Positions 52,823 through 61,485 of a stretch of DNA of 64,000 bases are shown one piece after another; the first letter of the stretch is position 1, and each line of letters begins with the position of its first letter. The position numbers were made by a program, and so were the translations under genes. The stretch lies in the NCBI GenBank assembly GCA_035380045.1, contig DAOSWM010000002.1, positions 62,001 to 126,000 on the forward strand, in the 5' to 3' direction. The notes under the pieces are model-generated. The model was not told where the DNA came from, made no database searches, and saw nothing but the letters and a program-made list of their open reading frames with translations. The stretch comes from DAOSWM01 sp035380045 (lineage in GTDB: Bacteria; Bacteroidota; Bacteroidia; Bacteroidales; Tenuifilaceae).

Positions 52823-53476
52823 ATGGTAAGGAAAACTGGTTTAACCCTTTTGCTATTATGCGTTGTAGGTTTCGTTTCAATCGCACAAGTAGCTCCGCTT
52901 GGGAAGGATATTATAAAAGACTTTTCGGTTAAGTTGCAGTCCTATAGTTCTATAAAAGCAACATTCACCTTTACTCTTGAAAACTTGCAGGAAGGATTAA
53001 CTGATACGCATGATGGAAGTATTGCCCTGAAGGGCAAAAATTATCTGCTTGACCTAATGGGGATGCAGGTGTATTTTAATGGAGAAACAAAATGGCAATT
53101 TATTCCTGAAGCCAACGAGGTTACCATATCGAAGCCAACCAGCGTTGATGGTGGCTTTTTTGACGACCCAACACAAATTTTTCAGGATTACGAGAAGGAC
53201 TTCAAATCGAAATTTATTGGTGAAAAGGTTGAAGCTGACCAGTCGATTTATGAGGTAGATCTTTACCCGGTGGACTTATCGGTTTCATACTCAATTATAA
53301 AACTTCAGTTCAACAAACGAACCCTTGTTCCAATCTCCATAAAGTATCAGGGGAAAGATGGAAATAACTATATAATTGATATAAAGAAGTTTGAACCAGA
53401 TGTTGCCATTGAAGCAACCGAATTTGTTTTTGATACCACCAAGCACACAGGTATTGAAATTGTTGATATGAGGTAG
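52823..53476 (+). CDS. LolA-like outer-membrane lipoprotein carrier
   Basis: A 217-residue periplasmic protein with a signal peptide (MVRKTGLTLLLLCVVGFVSIAQ) and the LolA/LolB-like open beta-barrel fold: LQSYSSIKATFTFTLENLQEGLTDTHDGSIALKGKNYLLDL and MQVYFNGETKWQFIPEANEVTISKP. LolA chaperones lipoproteins from the inner to the outer membrane. It is co-directional with ftsK, 25 bases downstream, and probably co-transcribed. Confidence 0.88.
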   Translation: MVRKTGLTLLLLCVVGFVSIAQVAPLGKDIIKDFSVKLQSYSSIKATFTFTLENLQEGLTDTHDGSIALKGKNYLLDLMGMQVYFNGETKWQFIPEANEVTISKPTSVDGGFFDDPTQIFQDYEKDFKSKFIGEKVEADQSIYEVDLYPVDLSVSYSIIKLQFNKRTLVPISIKYQGKDGNNYIIDIKKFEPDVAIEATEFVFDTTKHTGIEIVDMR

Positions 53477-53618
53477 AAAACTCCATAAGCCTCGTATATA
53501 TTTTCGAAAAGTAGGAGGTAGTCTTATAAGTCAAAAGGGATTTGGTATATTCCTCTGTGTAGTTTCATGCTTTTCCTGTGGCGTCCTGTGATACAAAATA
53601 TTAATAATTCCACAGAGT

Positions 53619-53637
53619 TTCCCCGTGTTTCCCACGG
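53619..53637. repeat. Short GC-rich hairpin between lolA and the 7TM-HD gene
   Basis: CCCCGTG and CACGGGG enclose the loop TTTCC in the 231-base space between convergent genes. It could act as a weak terminator or be a remnant of a small interspersed repeat; no T tract follows on the plus strand. Confidence 0.4.
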
Positions 53638-53707
53638 GGTCACACAATGGAATTTTAAGACAACCTCAATTTTTATGATTGAAAATGAAGTAAGTGTTCA
53701 ATTAAAG

Positions 53708-55813
53708 TTATGCGTTGCCTCCTTCCTTAGGGTATTCTATCCTGGCATGGTAAATATTCAGAAGTTTCTTTTTAAATACCATTTTTAGAGCAGTAATATC
53801 CTGAAAGGTAATATTTGCCTCGCTAAACTGATCGTCCAGCTGTTGATGATTTATAATTGTGTCAACAAGGTTTTCTATTGTGCTATGGGAGTATGATTTC
53901 AGAGATCGAGATGCAGCCTCAATTGAATCGGCCATCATTAGCACTGCAGTTTCGCGCGAGAAGGGTTTTGGCCCCGGGTAGGAGAACTTATCAAATTCGT
54001 GCTGTGCATCAGGGTACTTGTCCTTGAAGAGGCGGTAGAAATATTGCACTTTGCTGGTTCCATGGTGAGTTCGAATGAAGTCAATTATTTGTTCAGGAAG
54101 TCTGTGCTTTCGGGCAAGGGTAACCCCATCGGTAATATGCTTGATAATTATTTCAGCACTCTCCTCAAAATCGATGTTTTTATGTGGGTTGAACTCTGGC
54201 GATTGATTCTCAACGAAGTAGAACGGATTATTCATTTTGCCAATATCATGGTACAGAGCTCCTGTACGAGCCAGCATGGCGTTACCTCCAATTTTGTTTA
54301 TTGCGGTTTCCGTTAAGTTGGCAACCTGAAGTGAATGCTGAAAGGTTCCTGGCGCAACCTCAGCAAGTTGGCGAAGTAGATCTTGGTTAGTATCAGAAAG
54401 TTCCATAAGGGTAGCATCGGAAAGGAACCCAAAAACTTTCTCGAATATGTAAACCAGCTGATATGAGGCTAGAAGGAGTAGCGCATTCCCGGCAAACCAG
54501 GCCAGGGTGATGGGGTTAACCTTTAGCGGGGTTCCTTCCTGTATGGTAACAATTCCCGTATAAAGCACCCAGTATGTAAGAAGTATAAGCGATACCGAGA
54601 GAAACAGTTTGCCCCTGCGGTAAAAGTTTGTTAAGCTTATAATGGCAACAACACCGGCAATGAAGTGGATAAAAACGAACTCGAAACCATTAGGGGCAAA
54701 AAAACCAACCAAAAATACTGTAACTAAATGGATAAAAAGGGCAAGCCTTGAATCGTAGAATGTACGGACAAAAATTGGAATGATTGTAAATGGTATTAAA
54801 TAAATGCTAATGACATTTCGTTTGAGCACAAACGATGAAAGAATCGTCATGGTTGTTACCAGTAGCAGAATGAAAATCGTTTTTCGATCGTCGTCAAGAA
54901 TCTCCCTGCGGAAGTTGTACATGAAAAGGTAGAGCATAAGAAAAAGAACAGAAACCAGTAACGTATGACCAAACGTTACCATTGTGGTGTTGCCGAGCAA
55001 CCCTACCTTCGTTTCGAATTCTCGTTTTAACGATTCGAGAACCTTATATGACTGTTCGTTTACAACCTCACCTCGGTTTACAATCCTTTCCCCTGTTTGA
55101 ATTAGCCCCTCCGTTAATGAAATTGAAGAGAGAACTTCTGCTTTTAATTTCTCTGTTGTTTGTTTATTGTAGGTAAGGTTCGGGCTAAAATATTTTTGAA
55201 TAGCTAGTGATGTTAAAATTTCGGCTTCATTCTGAAAAGGTTTGTCTGAAACGAACTCGTTGATTTCATCAACAAAATAGCTTGCTGCGCTTTGTGGAGT
55301 GTATGTTGAGGTTAATGGTGTTTCGTATGCTAATGAGTTAATTAGCATGGTAATATTTGCGTTACTCTCAAGGTTTAGCTCAGTAACTATCGACGGATTC
55401 ACTATACCCTTGTCGTATATGGTTTGAACAATGCTTTCAACTTTTTGAGAAAATATATTGTTTGGATCTTTTTCTACAAGGCTATACTGTGAAAGGGTCC
55501 ACGAAGCAATAAAGTCCGATGTTAAACTACTGGTGGTATTTTTAACGGTTGAAGTGTCGTAGTCAAAAATTGGCTTAAAATTTTTAAGAATAACGTTTCG
55601 TTCTGACAGAATCTCATTCTCGGTTTTGTAGATGGGGAAGTCGAAGGGAGCAATCAAATCTTCGTGCATCCATGGTTTGCCTTTTTGAAACTCGTACTTG
55701 AACTTCCCCTCACGAGGGAGAAACGATACAATTAAAATAATGGATGCGATGAAGTATAAAACCCTAATTATTTGTCTGTAATATAATTTTATAAATCTTA
55801 ATAGCTGTTTCAT
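53708..55813 (-). CDS. 7TM-HD family phosphohydrolase (PgpH/YqfF-like)
   Basis: A 701-residue inner-membrane protein. One N-terminal helix, an extracytoplasmic 7TMR-HDED domain (about residues 40-285), a block of about seven membrane helices (about 290-470), and a C-terminal cytoplasmic HD domain with HSLQVANLTE, ALYHDIGKM and THHGTSKVQYFY (conserved His/Asp metal ligands all visible). In Firmicutes this architecture (PgpH) hydrolyses cyclic di-AMP; the substrate in this organism is inferred. It is convergent with lolA and has a -7 box at 55830-55837. Confidence 0.92.
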   Translation of the reverse strand: MKQLLRFIKLYYRQIIRVLYFIASIILIVSFLPREGKFKYEFQKGKPWMHEDLIAPFDFPIYKTENEILSERNVILKNFKPIFDYDTSTVKNTTSSLTSDFIASWTLSQYSLVEKDPNNIFSQKVESIVQTIYDKGIVNPSIVTELNLESNANITMLINSLAYETPLTSTYTPQSAASYFVDEINEFVSDKPFQNEAEILTSLAIQKYFSPNLTYNKQTTEKLKAEVLSSISLTEGLIQTGERIVNRGEVVNEQSYKVLESLKREFETKVGLLGNTTMVTFGHTLLVSVLFLMLYLFMYNFRREILDDDRKTIFILLLVTTMTILSSFVLKRNVISIYLIPFTIIPIFVRTFYDSRLALFIHLVTVFLVGFFAPNGFEFVFIHFIAGVVAIISLTNFYRRGKLFLSVSLILLTYWVLYTGIVTIQEGTPLKVNPITLAWFAGNALLLLASYQLVYIFEKVFGFLSDATLMELSDTNQDLLRQLAEVAPGTFQHSLQVANLTETAINKIGGNAMLARTGALYHDIGKMNNPFYFVENQSPEFNPHKNIDFEESAEIIIKHITDGVTLARKHRLPEQIIDFIRTHHGTSKVQYFYRLFKDKYPDAQHEFDKFSYPGPKPFSRETAVLMMADSIEAASRSLKSYSHSTIENLVDTIINHQQLDDQFSEANITFQDITALKMVFKKKLLNIYHARIEYPKEGGNA

Positions 55814-55829
55814 AACTTTAGCAGGGGTT

Positions 55830-55837
55830 CAAATGTA
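55830..55837 (-). promoter_or_regulatory. -7 element of the 7TM-HD gene
   Basis: On the minus strand TACATTTG matches TAnnTTTG exactly and would give a leader of about 10 nt before the ATG at 55813. The -33 box is not clear. Confidence 0.45.
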
Positions 55838-56010
55838 AATGCAAACCTACAAGTTTTTTATATAAATGTATTTGAAAAATGTAAAAATTCAAAGGTGTTG
55901 GTATGTATTTATAGCACTACTTATAAATAGTAAACCCAATCAATTGGAAAAGGTTAATAATATTTCGTTCAATTTATTGAAAAGTGCTATTTTTACAGAA
56001 AAGTAAAACA

Positions 56011-56805
56011 ATGACAAATGGTGTTGTAAATCAAAGTCTTGCTGCGCTAAGGAAAGAACCATTCGAACGCAGCGAAATGGTAAGTCAACTTCTGTTTGGA
56101 GAAGCCTTCACAATATTAGAGAGATTTAAGGGGTGGATTCGTATTAGCACACTTCCCGATGGGTACGAAGGATGGATTGATGAGAAGCTATGTGTGTTGC
56201 TTGAAAAAGAACAAGAATGTTTATTTAACCCCACGGTTCATACTGTTTCAAATCAACTTTTTTTGGCAAAAAGCGATGCTGAAGAGTTTCCCTTAAGGTT
56301 ATGCCCAGGATCATCATTGTTTTACTACGATAGCATTTCGGGTTCATTTAGCATAGGGGAGAGTAATTACATATCATTAAATCAACCGGTTGAACAGTTG
56401 GATGGTAGCCCACGCGAATTATTGGTTAAACTAGCACAAAACTATATTAACTCCCCGTACTTATGGGGTGGCCGTTCTCCGTATGGTATTGATTGTTCTG
56501 GGCTTGTTCAGATTCTTTTTAAGCAAATTGGTATAAATATTCCTCGCGATGCGGGGCAGCAGGTCAACTTTGGAGAAACAGTTGACTTTATAAATATGGC
56601 GAAACCAGGTGACGTTGCTTTTTTCGATGATGAGGAGGGTAGCATTGTTCATGTGGGGATAATTTACCCGCAGGGTAAAATAATTCATGCTTCGGGTTAT
56701 GTGAGGGTTGATTTTATTGATCATCAGGGAATATTCTCACAAAACAAACAGAAATACACCCATAAGTTGAGGGTTGTGAAAAATTTGATTGATGGCTTGA
56801 CATGA
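56011..56805 (+). CDS. NlpC/P60 (C40) cysteine peptidase with SH3-like domains
   Basis: A 264-residue peptidoglycan endopeptidase. ATG 56011 is preferred to an in-frame GTG at 55984. The N-terminal SH3b-like region (about residues 1-125: VVNQSLAALRKEPFERSEMVSQLLFGEAFTILERFKGWIRIST) binds cell wall peptides; the C-terminal NlpC/P60 domain has the catalytic Cys162 in GIDCSGLVQ and His in SIVHVGIIYP with a second conserved H in IIHASG. The family cleaves gamma-D-Glu-diamino acid bonds in murein peptides, often in recycling. No obvious signal peptide, which suggests a cytoplasmic recycling role like YkfC, although that remains inferred. Confidence 0.9.
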   Translation: MTNGVVNQSLAALRKEPFERSEMVSQLLFGEAFTILERFKGWIRISTLPDGYEGWIDEKLCVLLEKEQECLFNPTVHTVSNQLFLAKSDAEEFPLRLCPGSSLFYYDSISGSFSIGESNYISLNQPVEQLDGSPRELLVKLAQNYINSPYLWGGRSPYGIDCSGLVQILFKQIGINIPRDAGQQVNFGETVDFINMAKPGDVAFFDDEEGSIVHVGIIYPQGKIIHASGYVRVDFIDHQGIFSQNKQKYTHKLRVVKNLIDGLT

Positions 56806-56851
56806 TTTATACAAAAAACTATATTTACCTATTAATGTAAAATTGCCCTAC

Positions 56852-56968
56852 ATGCTTAAAAATCAAATAATAATTGGGTTAGCACTAATAGCCGTGGCTG
56901 TGTGGGTTGTTCTTCGTATTCGCGATAAGAAACAGAGCAACAACAATGAATCTGACCTTGAAGAATAA
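56852..56968 (+). CDS. Small single-pass membrane protein, 38 residues
   Basis: A short frame from ATG 56852 to TAA 56968 that encodes one hydrophobic helix (QIIIGLALIAVAVWVVL) followed by a positively charged RIRDKK and an acidic tail (NNNESDLEE). The composition obeys the positive-inside rule and reads like a genuine small membrane protein. It overlaps the start of the Nudix gene by 23 bases, suggesting coupled translation. I know no family for it; it could also be chance. Confidence 0.5.
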   Translation: MLKNQIIIGLALIAVAVWVVLRIRDKKQSNNNESDLEE

Positions 56969-57416
56969 GAATTTGAGTTACACGTATCCATACCCCCGCA
57001 TGATGGTAACGGTAGACACCGTTATCTTTCTTTTTGAAAATGAAAACACTACCCCCAAGGTACTGCTTATTAAGCGAGGGAACGATCCTTTTAAGAACTC
57101 ATACGCACTTCCTGGAGGTTTCCCCGAAATGGATGAATTATTGGTTCATGCAGCCAAACGGGAGCTACACGAAGAAACAGGGCTCAAGAACATTGAACTC
57201 ATTCAATTGGCAACCTACGATGCTGTTGAGCGTGACCCGAGAGGTAGGAACGTGGCCCTAGCTTTTATAGGAAAAACCACCCCTAAAAATTGTACCCTTA
57301 AAGCCGGAGACGATGCCAGCGAAGCAAAATGGTTCTCCATTCAAAACCTTCCAAAGTTAGCCTTCGACCATAAGTTAATTATAGAGGATGCGGTTGTAAA
57401 ACTTGGCTTGAAGTGA
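56946..57416 (+). CDS. Nudix hydrolase, NrtR/ADP-ribose pyrophosphatase-like
   Basis: A 156-residue Nudix hydrolase from ATG 56946. The Nudix box GGFPEMDELLVHAAKRELHEETG matches GX5EX7REUXEEXGU with intact metal ligands. The preceding VTVDTVIFLF ... VLLIKRGNDPFKNSYALPGG is the typical ADP-ribose/NAD-group Nudix start. Substrate is a nucleoside diphosphate linked to another group, not further defined. No C-terminal winged helix is present, so it is an enzyme and not an NrtR-type repressor. It ends one base before the 3' end of cysN on the other strand. Confidence 0.9.
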   Translation: MNLTLKNKNLSYTYPYPRMMVTVDTVIFLFENENTTPKVLLIKRGNDPFKNSYALPGGFPEMDELLVHAAKRELHEETGLKNIELIQLATYDAVERDPRGRNVALAFIGKTTPKNCTLKAGDDASEAKWFSIQNLPKLAFDHKLIIEDAVVKLGLK

Positions 57417-57417
57417 A

Positions 57418-58704
57418 TTACTGAATCATCCCAGCACCAACATTAATATTGGTGGCTTCATCAATCATAATTAAACTTCCGGTAATGCGATTTAACCTGT
57501 AAGGATCGAAGAATAGGGGCTTGGTTGTACGAAGCGTTATGCAGGCTATATCATTCAAACCAATGTTTTTATCCTCGTAATTTTTCTCCAGGGTATTGAT
57601 GTTAATTTTGTACTTGACATCTTTTACCAGGCAGCGAACATCGCTCGAAGTATGTTTTACCGCATACTTCCCTCCAATTGCCATTGGCTTCTCGCTGAGC
57701 CAGCAAACCATTATGTCAATATCCTGGTTTACCTCTATGCCGTTTTCGGCAGGAATAATCATACAGCCGCGGCTTATGTCAAGGTCATCGGTAAGTGTAA
57801 TAATTACCGATTGGGGTGCGCTGGCAGCTTCTAATGAATCATTCCAAAAATCGATAGATTTTATGGCTGATGTAAAGCCCGAGGGAAGAACCTTAACCCT
57901 GTCGCCAACTTTAAATGTGCCGCTGGCAATTCGTCCGGCATAACCACGGTAATCGTGAAACTCGGTTGACTGTGGTCGGACTACGTACTGCACCGGGAAG
58001 CGAGCATCGAACTGGTTGTAGTCGTTGCTAATGTATAAGTTTTCAAGAAGATACATGAGAGTTGGCCCATCGTACCATGGTGTTTTTGTTGAACGTTCAA
58101 CCACATTATCGCCCTTTAGGGCGCTGATTGGGATGAAGCGCACATCCTGAATGTCGAGATGGGTTGAGAAGTCCATAAACTTCTTTTGGATGCTCGTAAA
58201 AATTTCCTCAGAGAAATCAACCAAATCCATTTTATTTACGCAAACAATAACATGAGGGATTCTGAGCAGCGATGCAATGTATGCGTGGCGAATGGTTTGC
58301 TCAATAACTCCGTGGCGGGCATCAACCAGAATCACCGCAGCGTTTGCTGTTGAGGCTCCGGTAACCATGTTTCGTGTGTACTGAATGTGCCCGGGCGTAT
58401 CGGCGATAATAAATTTTCGTTTTGGTGTGTGGAAGTATCGGTAAGCAACATCAATAGTAATTCCTTGCTCGCGTTCGGCACGAAGGCCATCGGTTAGCAG
58501 GGCAAGGTTAACGTGTTCATCGCCCTTCTTAATGCTGGCACGTTCAATGGCCTCCATTTGATCCTGAAAAATGGCTTTGGAATCGTATAGCAAACGGCCA
58601 ATTAATGTGCTTTTTCCATCGTCAACGCTTCCAGCGGTTGTAAACCGCAGTAGTTCCATGTCAAGGTAAGCCGATTCGGTGTTTTTAATATCTATGTTAC
58701 TCAT
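57418..58704 (-). CDS. cysN: Sulfate adenylyltransferase subunit 1 (GTPase)
   Basis: CysN is the GTPase subunit of ATP sulfurylase, which with CysD makes adenosine 5'-phosphosulfate from sulfate and ATP. EF-Tu-like motifs are clear: G1 GSVDDGKST, G3 DTPGH, G4 NKMD; the C-terminal beta-barrel domains complete a 428-residue protein. There is no fused APS kinase domain. It follows cysD on the minus strand after 107 bases that contain short tandem repeats. No cysH, cysC or sulfite reductase gene is in the window, so assimilation or sulfation use cannot be decided. Confidence 0.96.
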   Translation of the reverse strand: MSNIDIKNTESAYLDMELLRFTTAGSVDDGKSTLIGRLLYDSKAIFQDQMEAIERASIKKGDEHVNLALLTDGLRAEREQGITIDVAYRYFHTPKRKFIIADTPGHIQYTRNMVTGASTANAAVILVDARHGVIEQTIRHAYIASLLRIPHVIVCVNKMDLVDFSEEIFTSIQKKFMDFSTHLDIQDVRFIPISALKGDNVVERSTKTPWYDGPTLMYLLENLYISNDYNQFDARFPVQYVVRPQSTEFHDYRGYAGRIASGTFKVGDRVKVLPSGFTSAIKSIDFWNDSLEAASAPQSVIITLTDDLDISRGCMIIPAENGIEVNQDIDIMVCWLSEKPMAIGGKYAVKHTSSDVRCLVKDVKYKININTLEKNYEDKNIGLNDIACITLRTTKPLFFDPYRLNRITGSLIMIDEATNINVGAGMIQ

Positions 58705-58777
58705 TGTTGTTTCGCTTTATAAAAATTGCAATACTGTTATAAATGTATCCTTCTGTTCGTAAACTTAAAACTTGGAA

Positions 58778-58805
58778 CTTTATACTTGGTGCTTTATACT
58801 TGGAA
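58778..58805. repeat. Tandem 14-bp repeat between cysD and cysN
   Basis: CTTTATACTTGGTG and CTTTATACTTGGAA stand in direct tandem; ACTTGGAA just before and CTTGAA just after look like partial units. The tract lies between the cysD stop and the cysN start, inside the probable transcript. Confidence 0.7.
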
Positions 58806-58811
58806 CTTGAA

Positions 58812-59717
58812 TTAGAAGTATCCTTCAATTTTTCGGTCTTCCATTGCAGCTTCGCTGCGCTTGTCGTCGGCACGGGTTCCACGCTCGGTGGTGCGGGTTG
58901 CCGCAACTTCACGAACAATATCAACTACTGAGTTGGCTAGCGATTCAACAGCTCCGGTGCAGGTTGCATCGCCAATGGTGCGGAAGCGAACAACCCTTTT
59001 TTCAACCTTTTCAGTATCTCTGACCTGCATAAAAGGAGTTTTGGCGTAAATAACGCCATCGCGTTCAAAAACCTCGCGTTCATGTGAAAAGTATAGGCTT
59101 GGAATATCTATGTCCTCGAGTAGTATGTACTGCCAAACATCCATTTCGGTCCAGTTGCTAATTGGGAAAACCCTAAAGTGTTCACCCATGTTCTTTTTTC
59201 CGTTGAAAATATTCCAGAGTTCTGGTCGCTGGTTTTTCGGATCCCACTGTCCAAACTCATCTCTATGCGAAAAGAAACGTTCCTTAGCCCGAGCTTTCTC
59301 CTCATCGCGGCGTCCGCCACCCATGGCACAATCAATTTTGTGTTCCTCAATTGTGTCGAGCAGGGTAATGGTTTGAATTTTGTTCCTACTTGCATTGTAT
59401 CCAGTTTCCTCAACGGCCCTTCCCTTGTCAATTGATTCCTGAACGGAACCAACCAGTAGTTTTACCCCAGTTTCTTTTACAAGCCAGTCACGAAACTCAA
59501 TTGTTTCAGGGAAGTTGTGTCCTGTATCGATATGAAGAAGCGGAAATGGTACTTTTGCTGGGTAGAATGCCTTACGGGCAAGGTGGTACATTACAATTGA
59601 ATCTTTCCCTCCGCTGAAAAGCATCGCTGGGCTTTCGAACTGAGAAGCAACCTCACGGATTACGAAGATTGATTCAGATTCCAGCTCGCGTAAATGGTTT
59701 ATAGAAATTTTTTTCAT
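58812..59717 (-). CDS. cysD: Sulfate adenylyltransferase subunit 2
   Basis: CysD is the catalytic PP-loop ATP pyrophosphatase subunit of ATP sulfurylase. ATG 59717 (MKKISINHLRELESESIFV, 301 residues) is the family start; an upstream in-frame start at 59738 adds seven unconserved residues. The PP-loop FSGGKDSIV, LHIDTGHNFPET, GGGRRDEEKARAKERFFS and the C-terminal TIGDATCTGAVES, RGTRADDKRSEAAMEDRK and GYF ending are all diagnostic. It is upstream of cysN on the same strand. Confidence 0.97.
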   Translation of the reverse strand: MKKISINHLRELESESIFVIREVASQFESPAMLFSGGKDSIVMYHLARKAFYPAKVPFPLLHIDTGHNFPETIEFRDWLVKETGVKLLVGSVQESIDKGRAVEETGYNASRNKIQTITLLDTIEEHKIDCAMGGGRRDEEKARAKERFFSHRDEFGQWDPKNQRPELWNIFNGKKNMGEHFRVFPISNWTEMDVWQYILLEDIDIPSLYFSHEREVFERDGVIYAKTPFMQVRDTEKVEKRVVRFRTIGDATCTGAVESLANSVVDIVREVAATRTTERGTRADDKRSEAAMEDRKIEGYF

Positions 59718-59739
59718 GGCCAAATGCAGTAAATGCAAT

Positions 59740-60043
59740 GAATTTCAAGGAAATTCAAAGAAAATATGAAACGAAAATTTGTGCAAAATAGCAAAAAATA
59801 TAGGTTATTTCCAACTTATCGATAGTAGTCAAAAACCATTATTATAGTTTTAACGGTTGAAACTCAAATATAAATGAAGTATTTTATAGTTAATAATTCC
59901 TTTATGCAAAGAATTAATCTAAGTTTTTTAAATGATATTCAATAAATTCCTCAAATTTATTATAATCAAATCCATAAACTTTCTATGAAAAAGAAAGCCG
60001 GCAAATTTATTGCCGGCTTTCATTGAAAAATTAGATGATGCTA
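59740..60043. other. Intergenic region between susD and cysD
   Basis: AT-rich, without a supported gene. The only structure seen is the terminator hairpin of susD at 59993-60021. The cysD promoter must lie here but I see no exact consensus match. Confidence 0.6.
59993..60021 (-). terminator. Terminator after susD
   Basis: GAAAGCCGGCAA and TTGCCGGCTTTC form a perfect 12-bp stem with loop ATTTA, about 23 bases after the susD stop. On the minus strand it is followed by TTTTTC, as expected for a rho-independent terminator. Confidence 0.85.
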
Positions 60044-61474
60044 TTAATTCTTATCCCAGAATAATTTGGTAGAAATTAAGTCACCACCAATCATGGTTGA
60101 TGCAGCGTCATAATTATCCTTATTTAATGTTTGTTCATTAATAGGGAAAGTGAAGCGTACTGGAATTCCTGAATACTCTTCAACCCATTCAGGTAAATTC
60201 AGGATAGGGTAATCTAACCTTCTCCAGTTATTGTAACCAACAGCACCATTCACATAGTTAGCAATCCATGATTGAATACCAATTTTTTGTCTCCATGTAC
60301 CTTCAGCAGTTGTGTAAGCAACTTCTGGTTTGGCTAAATATGTATCAACATCGGCAACACCCCAGAAAGCAAACGATGCGGTAATGCCCTCGTTGTACCA
60401 TTCTTCAGCAGTTTTATCTACGCTATATCCTCTTTCAGCAGCTTCTGCTAGGTAGAAACATACTTCAGGATAGGTCATCATAATACCTGGGAAATCAGGA
60501 GTTTGAATTAGGTCTGAAATATGAGAGTACTGGCTCCATGAGTTAGGGTAACCATATGTACCACCAATGTAGCTACCTTCGTACATGGTAAAGTATGCTG
60601 CTCTTCTTGGATCGTCTAGCGTATTCATTGCGTCAACAAGAGTATTTGCTGGAACAAAATCATGACGTCCCGATGCAACCAAATCAGCGTAAAGTTGGTT
60701 GTAGTTAGGAGCGCTGGTCATGTATGCCATAAGGCAGTTGTCATCATTTGAGCTAAATACATTTGCAACAGCAGCTTCTACTGCAGTTTTTGAGAATGCA
60801 TCATCGTCATCAGCAGTTATTATGGCTAATTTTACTTTTAGTGAGTTACCGAATTTAACCCATTTTGAAACATCACCACCATAGTATAAATCGGCTGAAC
60901 CAAAACTGGTTGCAGTTTCATCTAGGTTTGCTAATGCGGTATTCAGTCTGGTAAATAGGTCATCATAAATAGCAGGACCATTGTCATAAGCAGGGTACAC
61001 ATTATCAGGATTTAATGCTTCAGTGTATGGGATAGCACCAAACACATCAACCAGATGTGACCATGTGTAAATATTAAGAAGCTCAATTATTTGAAGTTGA
61101 TTCTTCTTTCTGGCTTCAAGGCCAGGAAGAACCTCGGTAGCTTCAATTAGGTTCTTAGCTTCTTTCAGGTCGGTTAAAACCCTTAAATAAAGTCTGCTCC
61201 AGATGTTAGCAGGAATGTTACGATTTACTAAATCGTAGTTAGCCTCATCAATGTAAGTGGTTTCTGTCCAGTATTGAGACATCATCAAGAAGATATTGAT
61301 GTTCACATTGGTGTTACTGTAGTAGTCCGAAAGTTCTTTTTGTGCGTTTGAAAAGAGTGCACTAGCGGGAACGTTCGCCGGATTCTTTTGGTCGGTATTA
61401 TAATCTTCAAACTTGTCGGTACAAGCTGAGAAAATAAGTATTAAAACCGATATTGTTAATAATAATCTTTTCAT
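60044..61474 (-). CDS. SusD/RagB-family outer-membrane lipoprotein
   Basis: A 476-residue surface lipoprotein that captures glycan or peptide substrate and acts as the lid of its SusC partner. Signal MKRLLLTISVLILIFSACTDKFEDYN with lipobox FSAC. The helical TPR-like fold and the C-terminal variable region are of the SusD-like_2 group (AQKELSDYYSNTNVNINIFLMMSQYWTE ... FPINEQTLNKDNYDAA). It follows susC on the minus strand after 11 bases and ends at a terminator. No hydrolase, sigma/anti-sigma or hybrid regulator is within the window, so the ligand is undetermined. Confidence 0.95.
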   Translation of the reverse strand: MKRLLLTISVLILIFSACTDKFEDYNTDQKNPANVPASALFSNAQKELSDYYSNTNVNINIFLMMSQYWTETTYIDEANYDLVNRNIPANIWSRLYLRVLTDLKEAKNLIEATEVLPGLEARKKNQLQIIELLNIYTWSHLVDVFGAIPYTEALNPDNVYPAYDNGPAIYDDLFTRLNTALANLDETATSFGSADLYYGGDVSKWVKFGNSLKVKLAIITADDDDAFSKTAVEAAVANVFSSNDDNCLMAYMTSAPNYNQLYADLVASGRHDFVPANTLVDAMNTLDDPRRAAYFTMYEGSYIGGTYGYPNSWSQYSHISDLIQTPDFPGIMMTYPEVCFYLAEAAERGYSVDKTAEEWYNEGITASFAFWGVADVDTYLAKPEVAYTTAEGTWRQKIGIQSWIANYVNGAVGYNNWRRLDYPILNLPEWVEEYSGIPVRFTFPINEQTLNKDNYDAASTMIGGDLISTKLFWDKN

Positions 61475-61485
61475 AGTTATATTAT

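Noticed and set aside
53567..53788. 73-codon plus-strand frame after lolA
   Set aside because: It runs into the 3' end of the opposite 7TM-HD gene and includes the GC-rich hairpin; no protein-like pattern.
59740..60043. Possible tRNA or small RNA between susD and cysD
   Set aside because: No cloverleaf or conserved T-loop sequence is visible; the single strong structure is the susD terminator.
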